This document shows, in pieces, positions 52,627 to 60,596 of a stretch of DNA of 64,000 nucleotides. The notes beneath the pieces were generated by a model, which had not been told where the DNA came from, did no database searches, and saw nothing but the letters and a program-made list of their open reading frames with translations. A program made the position numbers and the translations under genes. The stretch comes from 62-47 sp044463945. Its GTDB lineage: Bacteria; Pseudomonadota; Alphaproteobacteria; Rhizobiales; Xanthobacteraceae. The first letter of the stretch is position 1, and each line of letters opens with the position of its first letter. The stretch lies in the NCBI GenBank assembly GCA_044463945.1, contig JBIQLW010000003.1:62001-126000 (forward strand), written 5' to 3'.

Positions 52627-53871
52627 GTGGCGATGAAGGTGAACTGGCAGCGGGTGAGGAACGGATTGCGCGGTGCTTGCCTGTTGCCGTTCGCCTGGCT
52701 TCTGGTATCGGCCGCCGGGGCACACGCCGCTCCGGCAACGTCCTTCGTCCGAACTTCCGGCACGGCGTTCACCCTCGATGGCAAGCCGTTCTTCGTCACC
52801 GGGGTCAACAACCACTACCTCACCTTCGCCTCGCGTGGCGAGGTGACGCGCGTTCTCGACGACGCGGTCGCGATGGGCGCCAACGTCGTCCGCACCTTTC
52901 TCCAGCCGGTGATCGGATCGCGCGACGGCCACGTGCCCACCATCTGGGACTGGCCGAGCCCGTCAGCGGACGCCAGCAATCTCGGCGTCGGCCGCGCGGT
53001 GCTGCTGTACTGGGACGCGGTGAAGAACGCGATGCGAATCGACGACGGCCCCGACGGCATGGGCAAGGTCGATTTCCTCATCGCTGAAGCCGGCAAGCGC
53101 CACCTCAAGCTCATCATCGCGTTTCTGGATTTCTGGGACTACACCGGCGGCGCCCAGCAGATGCGGGCCTGGTACGGGAGCGCCGACAAATCGACGTTCT
53201 TCTTCAGCGATCCACGCACGAAGCGCGACTACAGAACCTGGGTCGAACACGTCGTGCGGCGCGTCAACCCGCTCACCGGGATCGCCTACCGGGACGACTC
53301 GACGATCATGGCGTGGGAACTGATGAACGAAGGCAACGCGCGGCCGGAGTCGCTCAGGCTGGACTGGACCGCAGAGATGTCGGCTTACGTCAAGTCGCTC
53401 GATCCCAATCATCTGGTCGGCTCCGGGCACGCCAACGCCCCCGCGAAGCTCGCCGACATCGCCATCCCCAGCCTCGATTTCGGCACCTGGCACGGCTATC
53501 CGCTGTATGCCGGCCTCACCGTTCGCCAGTTCGACAAGGCCATCTCCGAGTCCTGCCGGATCGCCAGCCGCGCCGGCAAGCCGGTGCTTCTGGAAGAATT
53601 CGGCTACGCCCGATCCCACCGGGACGCCGCCGAGGCTTACGCCCAATGGCTCGACACGCTGGCGCGCGATCGGGACTGCGGCGGCTGGCTGGTGTGGCGG
53701 CTGGTGTCGCTCCAGGACCACGGCCGCTATCCCGCCGACGAACACGATCAGTTCGATATCCGCAACGACGCAAGCCCGCTCTGGAACGTCCTCAAGGCCG
53801 CCGCCGCGCGGGCGGCGCAGATTCGCGCATCCAGTCCGCCTCCAGTCCTCAACCTCCGGGAGTCCCCATGA
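52627..53871 (+). CDS. Secreted GH5-like glycoside hydrolase (beta-mannanase/cellulase superfamily)
   Basis: A 414-residue protein with a Sec signal peptide (LLPFAWLLVSAAGAHAAPA, cleavage near residue 35). The start is GTG at 52627, with ATG at 52633 also possible. The (beta/alpha)8 fold shows the GH5 acid/base motif MAWELMNEGN and the nucleophile motif VLLEEFGYAR, with GVNNHYL and NVVRTFLQPV early, as in endo-1,4-beta-mannosidases. It would act in the periplasm or outside the cell on the polymer made by this locus. Its stop overlaps the GT2 start as ATGA. Confidence 0.88.
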   Translation: MAMKVNWQRVRNGLRGACLLPFAWLLVSAAGAHAAPATSFVRTSGTAFTLDGKPFFVTGVNNHYLTFASRGEVTRVLDDAVAMGANVVRTFLQPVIGSRDGHVPTIWDWPSPSADASNLGVGRAVLLYWDAVKNAMRIDDGPDGMGKVDFLIAEAGKRHLKLIIAFLDFWDYTGGAQQMRAWYGSADKSTFFFSDPRTKRDYRTWVEHVVRRVNPLTGIAYRDDSTIMAWELMNEGNARPESLRLDWTAEMSAYVKSLDPNHLVGSGHANAPAKLADIAIPSLDFGTWHGYPLYAGLTVRQFDKAISESCRIASRAGKPVLLEEFGYARSHRDAAEAYAQWLDTLARDRDCGGWLVWRLVSLQDHGRYPADEHDQFDIRNDASPLWNVLKAAAARAAQIRASSPPPVLNLRESP

Positions 53872-54878
53872 CAGACGCCTCCGTCGTGATCTGCGCGCAC
53901 ACGCTCGACCGCTGGGACGAACTGAACCGCGCGGTCGAATCCGTCCGCCGCCAGACGCTCGCCCCGCGCGAAATCCTCGTGGTGATCGACAACAACGAAC
54001 CGTTGCGCGCGCGCGCCGCGCGGGAGATTCACGACGTGACGGTGCTCGCCAATGCCGGGGACGCCGGCCTGTCGGGCGGGCGCATGACCGGCGCCGCGCA
54101 CGCAACCGCTGCCGTGATCTGCTTCCTCGACGACGACGCCGAGGCCGACCCGCGCTGGCTGGCGGAACTGCTCGCCTCCTACGACGATCCGGCGGTGCTG
54201 GGGGCCGGCGGCCCGGTCGAGCCGCTGTGGCGGGCACCGCCGCCAGTCTGGTTTCCCGACGAATTCCGTTGGGTGATCGGCTGCACCTATGCCGGGATGC
54301 ACGTCCACGACGGGCGCATCCGCAACCCGATCGGCGCCAACATGTCGGTGCGCGCCGATGTGCTGCGCCGCGCCGGCGGCTTCACGTCCGATCTCGGACG
54401 CCGCAAGCTCGGCTTCTCCGTCAACGGACGTGTCACGTTCGGCGGCAAGGCCGAGAGCTGCGAGGAAACCGAGTTTTGCATCCGTGCCGCCCGCCTCCAT
54501 CCCGGCGGCTATTTCGCCTACCGGCCGCAGGCGCGCGTCCACCATGCCGTGCCAACTCAACGCATGACCTGGAGCTATTTCGTCCGGCGATGCCTCATCG
54601 AGGGCAACGCCAAGGCGGTGCTGACCGGCCTCGCCGGATCGCAGGACGGACTCGGCGCGGAAGGCCGCTACGTCCGCGAGGTGCTGCCGCGCGCCGTGAT
54701 GAAGAACCTGCGGGCCGCGCTGCGCGGCCACGCCGGCGCGGCGCGGCGGGCGGGCGCGATCATTGCGGGGTTCGCGCTGACGGCATTCGCCTATGCCAGA
54801 ACCCGTATCGGCACCGTCGCCGAGGGCCGCGCCCGGCATCCGTTCTCGTGGAGCCGCGAGCCGACATACCGCCGTTGA
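53868..54878 (+). CDS. Family GT2 glycosyltransferase
   Basis: A 336-residue GT-A enzyme, start after CGGGAGTCCCC, translationally coupled to the GH5 gene. It has VVICAHTLDRWDELNRAVESV, the donor site FLDDDAEADPRWL, a galactosyltransferase-type GANMSVRADVLRRAGGF and the catalytic region CEETEFCIRAARL. A weakly hydrophobic helix is near the C-terminus. It would add a sugar during repeat-unit synthesis. The pairing of a hydrolase and a glycosyltransferase in one unit fits polymer synthesis with trimming. Confidence 0.9.
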   Translation: MTDASVVICAHTLDRWDELNRAVESVRRQTLAPREILVVIDNNEPLRARAAREIHDVTVLANAGDAGLSGGRMTGAAHATAAVICFLDDDAEADPRWLAELLASYDDPAVLGAGGPVEPLWRAPPPVWFPDEFRWVIGCTYAGMHVHDGRIRNPIGANMSVRADVLRRAGGFTSDLGRRKLGFSVNGRVTFGGKAESCEETEFCIRAARLHPGGYFAYRPQARVHHAVPTQRMTWSYFVRRCLIEGNAKAVLTGLAGSQDGLGAEGRYVREVLPRAVMKNLRAALRGHAGAARRAGAIIAGFALTAFAYARTRIGTVAEGRARHPFSWSREPTYRR

Positions 54879-55124
54879 TCGCGGCAATGTTCGGCGTCGG
54901 CGCGATCGTCACACCGTTCCGGCAACGTCAGGTCACAGCAGCGAGTGAAGACGGCGCGATACGCAACAGGATCGCCAGGATGCAAAATTAAGGCTTTCTG
55001 CAAGCGATCGTTGGCGGACATGCTTGCCGAATGCGATTCAGTCGCCGTCCCAAAAATCTCGCGACTGATTGCAGGTGCACAAAGGACGCCCCGTCGAAAT
55101 CGCTGTTTCGGACCAGACAAACTA

Positions 55125-55154
55125 GTTTACATACCGACCAGTCGGGTTGTATAA
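55125..55154 (+). promoter_or_regulatory. Sigma70-type promoter for the GH105-like gene
   Basis: TTTACA at 55125-55130 and TATAAT at 55149-55154 are 18 bases apart, matching the housekeeping consensus at five of six and six of six positions. The predicted transcript start near 55161 gives a 50-base leader to the GTG start. This is the clearest promoter in the window. Confidence 0.8.
55127..55150. promoter_or_regulatory. TetR-type operator palindrome overlapping the promoter
   Basis: TACATACCGAC at 55127-55137 and GTCGGGTTGTA at 55140-55150 form an 11-base inverted repeat with nine matches and a CA centre. It fills the whole -35 to -10 spacer, so a bound repressor would block RNA polymerase. 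ACCGAC/GTCGG half-sites are common for TetR-family repressors, and a tetR gene lies 1.2 kb downstream. Confidence 0.7.
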
Positions 55155-55210
55155 TAGTGCCGCTTACTGGTTCAAAAAATCCTGAGATCGAGAAAGAAAG
55201 GACAGCGAGC

Positions 55211-56242
55211 GTGGTAACGGACCCTTCTAAGCTCGTCGCCAAAGTCACCGACTACACGATCAACAATCCCTACGAGCGTGACTACTGGGAAAAGGCTCCT
55301 GCTCTCACGGGTGTTCTGACATGGGGCCAGGATGGCCCGATCGCCGCGATCCAGCGGTGGATGGATCGCGCCGTCGAAACCCAGACCTCGGAAGGCTGCC
55401 TCAATTACAGCGAGCGCCTGGATCTTCCGGCGGGTCACGTCTCGACCTTCACGCCGACGGCCAGCCTTTCGGCGAGCCTTGGCTATCCCCTGCTCGGCTT
55501 CTATGAGCGCACCAAGGATCAGCGCTACATGGACGCCGCCAAGTTGCAGATGGAAGCGCTTCTCGCCGCGCCGCGGACGACGGAGGGCGGAATCTGCGCA
55601 CGCGCGGAAGCGCCCGAACTATGGGTCGATTTCCTCTACATGATGTGTCCGTTCATGATCCGCTACGGGAAAGTGACCGGCGACAAGACCTATATCGACG
55701 AGGCTTTCCGCCAGTTCGAAATCCACATCAAGTATCTGGTCGACCCCCACGTCCATCTGTCGCGACATGCCTGGTGCGAACGTCCGAACCATTATCCGCA
55801 ATCGACGCTCTGGGCGCGCGGAAACGGCTGGCTGGTGGCCTGCTCGGTCGATATGCTGGCGATGGCTGCCGACCATCCCAAGGCCGGGATCGTCGCCGAG
55901 ACCTGCCGCCGCGCACTCGCGGCCATGCGAGCCCATCAGGATCGTTCCGGTTTCTTCCATCACATCCTCGACGACCGCTATTCAAAGTTCGAAGCGTCCG
56001 CGACGCTGATGTACGCCTACGCGGCGCGCGCGGCCGTCAGCCAGAAGATCGTCGGCGACGACTACATCGCCGGCGCCCTGAAAGCCTGGCAGGTCGTCGC
56101 CGGGTCGGTGGGCGATGACGGCGCGGTGCCGGGCGTTGCCGTACCTCCCGGCGGTCCGGGCGTGCCGTTCGGCACAACGCTGTTCGGCCAGGGCTTCTTC
56201 CTGCTCGCCGCTCACGCCCTTCGCGGCGAACTCGGGATTTAA
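55211..56242 (+). CDS. GH88/GH105-family glycosyl hydrolase (unsaturated glucuronyl/rhamnogalacturonyl hydrolase-like)
   Basis: The start is a GTG after AAAGGA, since no ATG lies between the promoter and the conserved region; the product is 343 residues. The (alpha/alpha)6 barrel has ELWVDFLYMMCPFMIRYG with the likely catalytic Asp, and QSTLWARGNGWLVACSVDML, the RGNGW block of GH105/GH88. These hydrolases remove unsaturated uronic acids left by polysaccharide lyases. There is no signal peptide, so it would act in the cytoplasm. It may degrade imported oligosaccharides. It is probably repressed by the palindrome-binding TetR protein. Confidence 0.85.
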   Translation: MVTDPSKLVAKVTDYTINNPYERDYWEKAPALTGVLTWGQDGPIAAIQRWMDRAVETQTSEGCLNYSERLDLPAGHVSTFTPTASLSASLGYPLLGFYERTKDQRYMDAAKLQMEALLAAPRTTEGGICARAEAPELWVDFLYMMCPFMIRYGKVTGDKTYIDEAFRQFEIHIKYLVDPHVHLSRHAWCERPNHYPQSTLWARGNGWLVACSVDMLAMAADHPKAGIVAETCRRALAAMRAHQDRSGFFHHILDDRYSKFEASATLMYAYAARAAVSQKIVGDDYIAGALKAWQVVAGSVGDDGAVPGVAVPPGGPGVPFGTTLFGQGFFLLAAHALRGELGI

Positions 56243-56255
56243 TGGAAGAAAGTCA

Positions 56256-56277
56256 ACTCCGCCCGCGAGGGCGGAGT
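56256..56277 (+). terminator. Perfect hairpin after the GH105-like gene
   Basis: ACTCCGCCC and GGGCGGAGT form a nine-base-pair stem around the tetraloop GCGA, 13 bases after the stop codon. No T-tract follows directly; it precedes the stronger terminator at 56297 and may protect the mRNA 3' end. Confidence 0.6.
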
Positions 56278-56296
56278 GACCGCTTGATCTGCGGGG

Positions 56297-56326
56297 GCCT
56301 CCGCTTTGCGGAGGCTCCTATTTTTT
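56297..56326 (+). terminator. Intrinsic terminator between the convergent GH105-like and tetR genes
   Basis: GCCTCCGC-TTT-GCGGAGGC is a perfect eight-base-pair stem, followed by TCCTATTTTTT. It terminates plus-strand transcription. The tetR stop codon (56318-56320) lies inside the T-tract, so the same stem forms just downstream of tetR on the other strand, there without a T-run. Confidence 0.88.
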
Positions 56327-57040
56327 CCGGGTCTTGCGCTGCCCGACATCCGACGCCATCAGCGCGCTCAACATCGAGGTCCGCAACGCCTGGACGAGTT
56401 CGACGCCCTTCTGGGGTTTGCGGCCGGCCCGATACCATTCCAGCATCATGCCGTCATGGGCCGCGACATAGAACGCGGCGATCTGCCGCGACGACAAGGG
56501 GCTGGAAAATACGCCGAGCTGCTTGCCTTCATCGACGATCTTCGCGATCGCATCCGACATATCCGCATAGATACTGTCGATCTTCAGCTTGGTGTCGCTC
56601 TTGGTGTCCTTGAACTCGACCGACATCAGAATCATCAACAGCAGGTTGGTCGGCCGCTCGATCGCCCACTTGGCCTGGGTATGGAAGAACTTGACGAGCT
56701 TCTCCTGCGGACCGTTGCCCTCGGGAATGCCGCACGGATACTCGTTTCTTACGCGCTGGACGATCTCGTCGAGCAGATCCGCCTTGCTATGGAAATAATA
56801 ATAGACGGCGCCCTTGGTAAGGCGGACGCGGCGCGCGATCTCGTCGATCGTGGTTGCACGATAGCCCTTCTTGACGAACAGCTCGCGCGCGGCGTCACAG
56901 ATGCGATCAACCGTCGCCTCCTGCGACAGTTGCGCGCGCCGCTTGTTCACCATCGAAGCCAGCCGCAAGGCTGGACGCGCGTTGCCCTCCGTCCTGATAA
57001 AGAATGGGCGCTTGCTGCCGCCCTCGATCTTCTCATTCAC
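56318..57040 (-). CDS. TetR/AcrR-family transcriptional regulator
   Basis: A 240-residue protein. The helix-turn-helix lies at about residues 55-85 (KKGYRATTIDEIARRVRLTKGAVYYYFHSKADLL), followed by a helical ligand domain with a conserved C-terminal region. The first 29 residues are unusual for the family, and MVNKRRAQLSQEA (56953) may be the true start. The annotated ATG overlaps the oxidoreductase stop as ATGA, so tetR is the last gene of the catabolic operon. The palindrome at 55127 is a plausible target. An acyl-CoA ligand would fit its neighbours, but that is inference. Confidence 0.9.
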   Translation of the reverse strand: MNEKIEGGSKRPFFIRTEGNARPALRLASMVNKRRAQLSQEATVDRICDAARELFVKKGYRATTIDEIARRVRLTKGAVYYYFHSKADLLDEIVQRVRNEYPCGIPEGNGPQEKLVKFFHTQAKWAIERPTNLLLMILMSVEFKDTKSDTKLKIDSIYADMSDAIAKIVDEGKQLGVFSSPLSSRQIAAFYVAAHDGMMLEWYRAGRKPQKGVELVQALRTSMLSALMASDVGQRKTRKK

Positions 57041-60000
57041 TCAGCAGCAACCTTCAACAGAGAGGGATCGTCAAACTTCGCCATCAAGGCAGCCTGAAGA
57101 TCGCGGGCAGCCTGCGCGTTCCGCTCCTTGACATGACCGAAGCCCTTGATCGTCTGCGGCAGGCTCGCAAGCTCGATCGCTACCGCATGATTGTCCGGTT
57201 TCAGCTCCGCCATCAGCTTATCGAGCAATGCTTCATAATCAGCCAGAAGCTGGCGCTCCATTCGACGTTCGGCTGTATAGCCGAAGATGTCGAAGGCCCC
57301 GCCCCGCAATCCACGCATCCTGGCCAGCAGCTTTAGCACACGGAACACCCACGACCCAAACGCACGCTTCTTGAGATGTCCGGTAACGGGATCACGCTCG
57401 GCCAAAAGCGGCGGGGCCAGATGAAACTCCAACCGGTAGTTCCCCTCGAACTGCTGCTGAAGATCTGCGAGGAATGAGCCGTCGGTATAGAGCCGCGCGA
57501 CTTCATACTCGTCCTTGATCGCCATCAGCTTGAAGAGACCGAGCGCAACCGCCTCCCACAACGCCGTGCTGCCCGGCACGCACCGCATCTCGGCTTCCCG
57601 GACGCGGGCAACCAGATCGCGGTAGCGCGCGGCATAGGCCGCGTCCTGATAGCGGGTCAGATAGTCGGACCGGTAGCTCACCCGCGACTCGACAGTCTTG
57701 GGCAGATCCAGCGGCGCTACCCTTGGGCCGATGGCGGCTTCCACCTGAGCCAGATCATGCGCGGCCAGCCGTCCCCAGGCGAAGGTCTGCTTGTTGGTTT
57801 CCACGGCCGCGCCGTTGATCTCAATCGCGCGCTCCAGCGCGGCAAGGCCAACCGGCACCAGACCTTTCTGGAAGGCAAAACCGAGCATGAAGAGATTGGT
57901 CGCGATCGAATCCCCCATCAGCGCGGTGGCGATCCGTGTCCCGTCGACCAGATCGAGCCCCTTGGGACCAACGGCACCGCGAAGCGTATCGAGGATTCGC
58001 TGCTCTTCGAAATCAACGTTGCCGTCGGTGACGAAGCTTGCCGTCGGAACCAGCGCCGTATTGATCACGGCACGCGACACGCCGTTCTCCAGACGCGACA
58101 GTCCCTGCGCGCCGGCCGCAACCACCATATCGCAACCGATCAATAGATCGGCGCCGCCCACCGGGATGCGCGTCACCGAAAGATCCTCGGGATTCGGCGC
58201 GATCCGGAGATGGCTCATCACCGCGCCGTTCTTCTGCGCAAGCCCGGTGAAATCGAGCGCCGTGCAGCCCTTGCCTTCGAGATGCGCGGCCATTCCCAGA
58301 ATGGCCCCCAGCGTGATCACGCCGGTGCCGCCGATTCCGGTGACGAGCACGTTGTAGGGCTCATTGAGCGGCGGCTGCGCCGGTTCGGGAAGATCGACGA
58401 ACGGATCGCGCGAAACCTTGACGCGCTGCTTCCTTGCCTTGCGCGGCTCGCCGCCGTGGACGGTGACGAAGCTCGGGCAGAAGCCGTTAAGACACGAATA
58501 GTCCTTGTTGCAGTTGGACTGGTCGATGGTCCGCTTGCGGCCGAGTTCGGTTTCCAGCGGACGCACCGAAACACAGTTGGACTTCGCGGAGCAGTCGCCG
58601 CATCCCTCGCAAACCTGATGGTTGATGAAAATGCGCTTCTGCGGATCGGGAAACTGCCCGCGCTTGCGGCGGCGGCGCTTCTCGGCGGCGCAGGTCTGAT
58701 CGTAGATCAGAATGGTGAGGCCGGGAATATCGCGAAGCTCGCGCTGGACCGCGTCGAGATCGGTGCGATCGTGAATCGTCGTGCGCGCGGGGAAGCCGGC
58801 GACGCCGGCGTATTTGCCGGGCTCGTCGGAGACGATGGCAATGCGCGCCGCGCCTTCGGCCGCCACCTGCGCGGCGATCTGATGCACCGTGAAGGCGCCT
58901 TCCGCCGGCTGGCCGCCGGTCATGGCCACCGCGTCATTATAAAGGATCTTGTAAGTGATATTGACCTTGGCGACGGCGGCGGCGCGTATCGCCAGCAAAC
59001 CGCTATGCGTGTATGTCCCGTCGCCGAGATTCTGGAAGACATGCTTCTCGCGCGTAAACGGCGCCTGCCCGATCCAGTTGGCGCCCTCCGCGCCCATGTG
59101 GGTGATCATTTCGGTCCGGCGGGTCGGCATCCACATGGCCATGCCGTGGCAACCGATGCCGGCCATCGCGCGGCTGCCCTCCGGGACAACCGTGGAGGTG
59201 TTGTGAGGACATCCCGAGCAGAAGAATGGCGAACGAACCGATTTGATCTGCGGCGTCGTCGCGACCTGCTCGAAACTCTCAAGACGCGCGACGCGCTGAG
59301 CGAGCGCGGCGTTGGCCGCACCGAACCGCTCCAGCCGGGAGACGATCGCGCGCGCAACCAGCGTAGGAGACAGTTCGCCCTTGCTCGGTAACAGCGTCGC
59401 GCCGCGCTCGTCGCGCTTTCCGACCACACTGGGCCGGCAAGACGCATCCATATTGTACAGCGCCTGCGTGAACTGCTGCTCGATGAAGCCGTGCTTCTCC
59501 TCGACGACCAGCACGTCCGCCAGCCCCTTGGCAAAGGCCCTGGCGCCCTCCACCTCAAGCGGCCAGGTCAACCCGACCTTATAGACGCGCAGTCCCAGCT
59601 CCTTGCAGCGCTCATCATTGAGGCCCAGATCGGCCAGCGCCTGGCGGACATCGAGATACGCCTTGCCCGTCGTCAGAATGCCGAACCGCGCCTTGGGAGA
59701 ATCCAGAACCACACGATCGATCGGATTGGCCCGGGCAAACGCCGATACGGCCAGCATCTTCGGTCCATGCAGCCGCGCTTCCGCCTCAAGCGGCGGATCG
59801 GGCCAGCGGATGTGCAGGCCGCCGGGAGGCATTTCGAAATCGGCGGGGGTGACAAACTGACACCGGTTCGAGTCCACCTCGATGGATGCCGAGCTTTCCG
59901 CGGTTTCCGAAATCGCCTTGAAGCCGATCCAGCAACCGGAGAAGCGTGACAGCGCAAATCCGAAAAGACCGAAATCGAGATATTCCTGCACCGTGGACGG

Positions 60001-60528
60001 ATTCAGGATCGGAATCATCGACGCCTGAAACACCTGCTCGCTCTGGTGCGCCAGCGTGGACGACTGACATCCATGATCGTCGCCGGCAATGGCGAGAACG
60101 CCGCCGTAACGCGATGTGCCGGCGGCATTGGCGTGCTTGAGCGCGTCGACCGAGCGATCGACGCCCGGCCCCTTGCCGTACCAGATGCCGAACACGCCCT
60201 GAACTTCGGCTCCCGGGAAAAGCCCGACCTGCTGGCTTCCCCAGACCGCAGTCGCAGCCAGGTCTTCGTTCAGTCCCGGCTCGAAGCGGATATTTTCGGC
60301 AACGAGATGGGAACGGGCGCGCCATAGCGCGTTATCGTAGTTTCCGAGCGGCGAGCCCCGGTAGCCGGAGATGAAGCCGCCGGTATTGAGCCCCGCGCTC
60401 CGGTCGCGGGCCCGCTGCATCAACGGCAACCGCACCAGCGCCTGCACGCCGGAGAGATAGATGCGTCCACGTTCGAGCGTGTACTTGTCATCGAGCGAAA
60501 CGTCGGGGAGGGTTGCTTCCTTGAGCAT
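57037..60528 (-). CDS. Indolepyruvate:ferredoxin oxidoreductase, fused alpha-gamma form
   Basis: A 1163-residue enzyme starting MLKEATLPDVSLDDKYTLERG, with AAGGATC before the ATG. The N-terminal pyrimidine-binding part (GGFISGYRGSPLG) is followed by the TPP-domain motifs FFCSGCPHNTST, GIGCHGMAMWM and GDGTYTHSG, a cluster motif CEGCGDCSAKSNC with later cysteines, and the gamma-type domain VLVTGIGGTGVITLGAILG. It oxidatively decarboxylates aryl or branched 2-oxo acids to acyl-CoA with ferredoxin. It lies between a CoA ligase gene and tetR, suggesting aryl or branched acid breakdown. Confidence 0.93.
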   Translation of the reverse strand: MLKEATLPDVSLDDKYTLERGRIYLSGVQALVRLPLMQRARDRSAGLNTGGFISGYRGSPLGNYDNALWRARSHLVAENIRFEPGLNEDLAATAVWGSQQVGLFPGAEVQGVFGIWYGKGPGVDRSVDALKHANAAGTSRYGGVLAIAGDDHGCQSSTLAHQSEQVFQASMIPILNPSTVQEYLDFGLFGFALSRFSGCWIGFKAISETAESSASIEVDSNRCQFVTPADFEMPPGGLHIRWPDPPLEAEARLHGPKMLAVSAFARANPIDRVVLDSPKARFGILTTGKAYLDVRQALADLGLNDERCKELGLRVYKVGLTWPLEVEGARAFAKGLADVLVVEEKHGFIEQQFTQALYNMDASCRPSVVGKRDERGATLLPSKGELSPTLVARAIVSRLERFGAANAALAQRVARLESFEQVATTPQIKSVRSPFFCSGCPHNTSTVVPEGSRAMAGIGCHGMAMWMPTRRTEMITHMGAEGANWIGQAPFTREKHVFQNLGDGTYTHSGLLAIRAAAVAKVNITYKILYNDAVAMTGGQPAEGAFTVHQIAAQVAAEGAARIAIVSDEPGKYAGVAGFPARTTIHDRTDLDAVQRELRDIPGLTILIYDQTCAAEKRRRRKRGQFPDPQKRIFINHQVCEGCGDCSAKSNCVSVRPLETELGRKRTIDQSNCNKDYSCLNGFCPSFVTVHGGEPRKARKQRVKVSRDPFVDLPEPAQPPLNEPYNVLVTGIGGTGVITLGAILGMAAHLEGKGCTALDFTGLAQKNGAVMSHLRIAPNPEDLSVTRIPVGGADLLIGCDMVVAAGAQGLSRLENGVSRAVINTALVPTASFVTDGNVDFEEQRILDTLRGAVGPKGLDLVDGTRIATALMGDSIATNLFMLGFAFQKGLVPVGLAALERAIEINGAAVETNKQTFAWGRLAAHDLAQVEAAIGPRVAPLDLPKTVESRVSYRSDYLTRYQDAAYAARYRDLVARVREAEMRCVPGSTALWEAVALGLFKLMAIKDEYEVARLYTDGSFLADLQQQFEGNYRLEFHLAPPLLAERDPVTGHLKKRAFGSWVFRVLKLLARMRGLRGGAFDIFGYTAERRMERQLLADYEALLDKLMAELKPDNHAVAIELASLPQTIKGFGHVKERNAQAARDLQAALMAKFDDPSLLKVAAE

Positions 60529-60596
60529 CACCGATCCTTCTTGTTCTTGCGTGATCGACGGTTCAGTATACCGCCAATCCTTTGTGTGTCGCGCAC

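Larger units (their letters stand above)
54879..55210 (+). promoter_or_regulatory. Leader region of the GH105-like gene
   Basis: A 332-base gap after the GT2 gene. The first 240 bases show no gene or clear signal. The last 90 bases hold a strong promoter and overlapping palindrome described separately, then an untranslated leader without ATG codons up to the GTG start at 55211. Confidence 0.6.
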
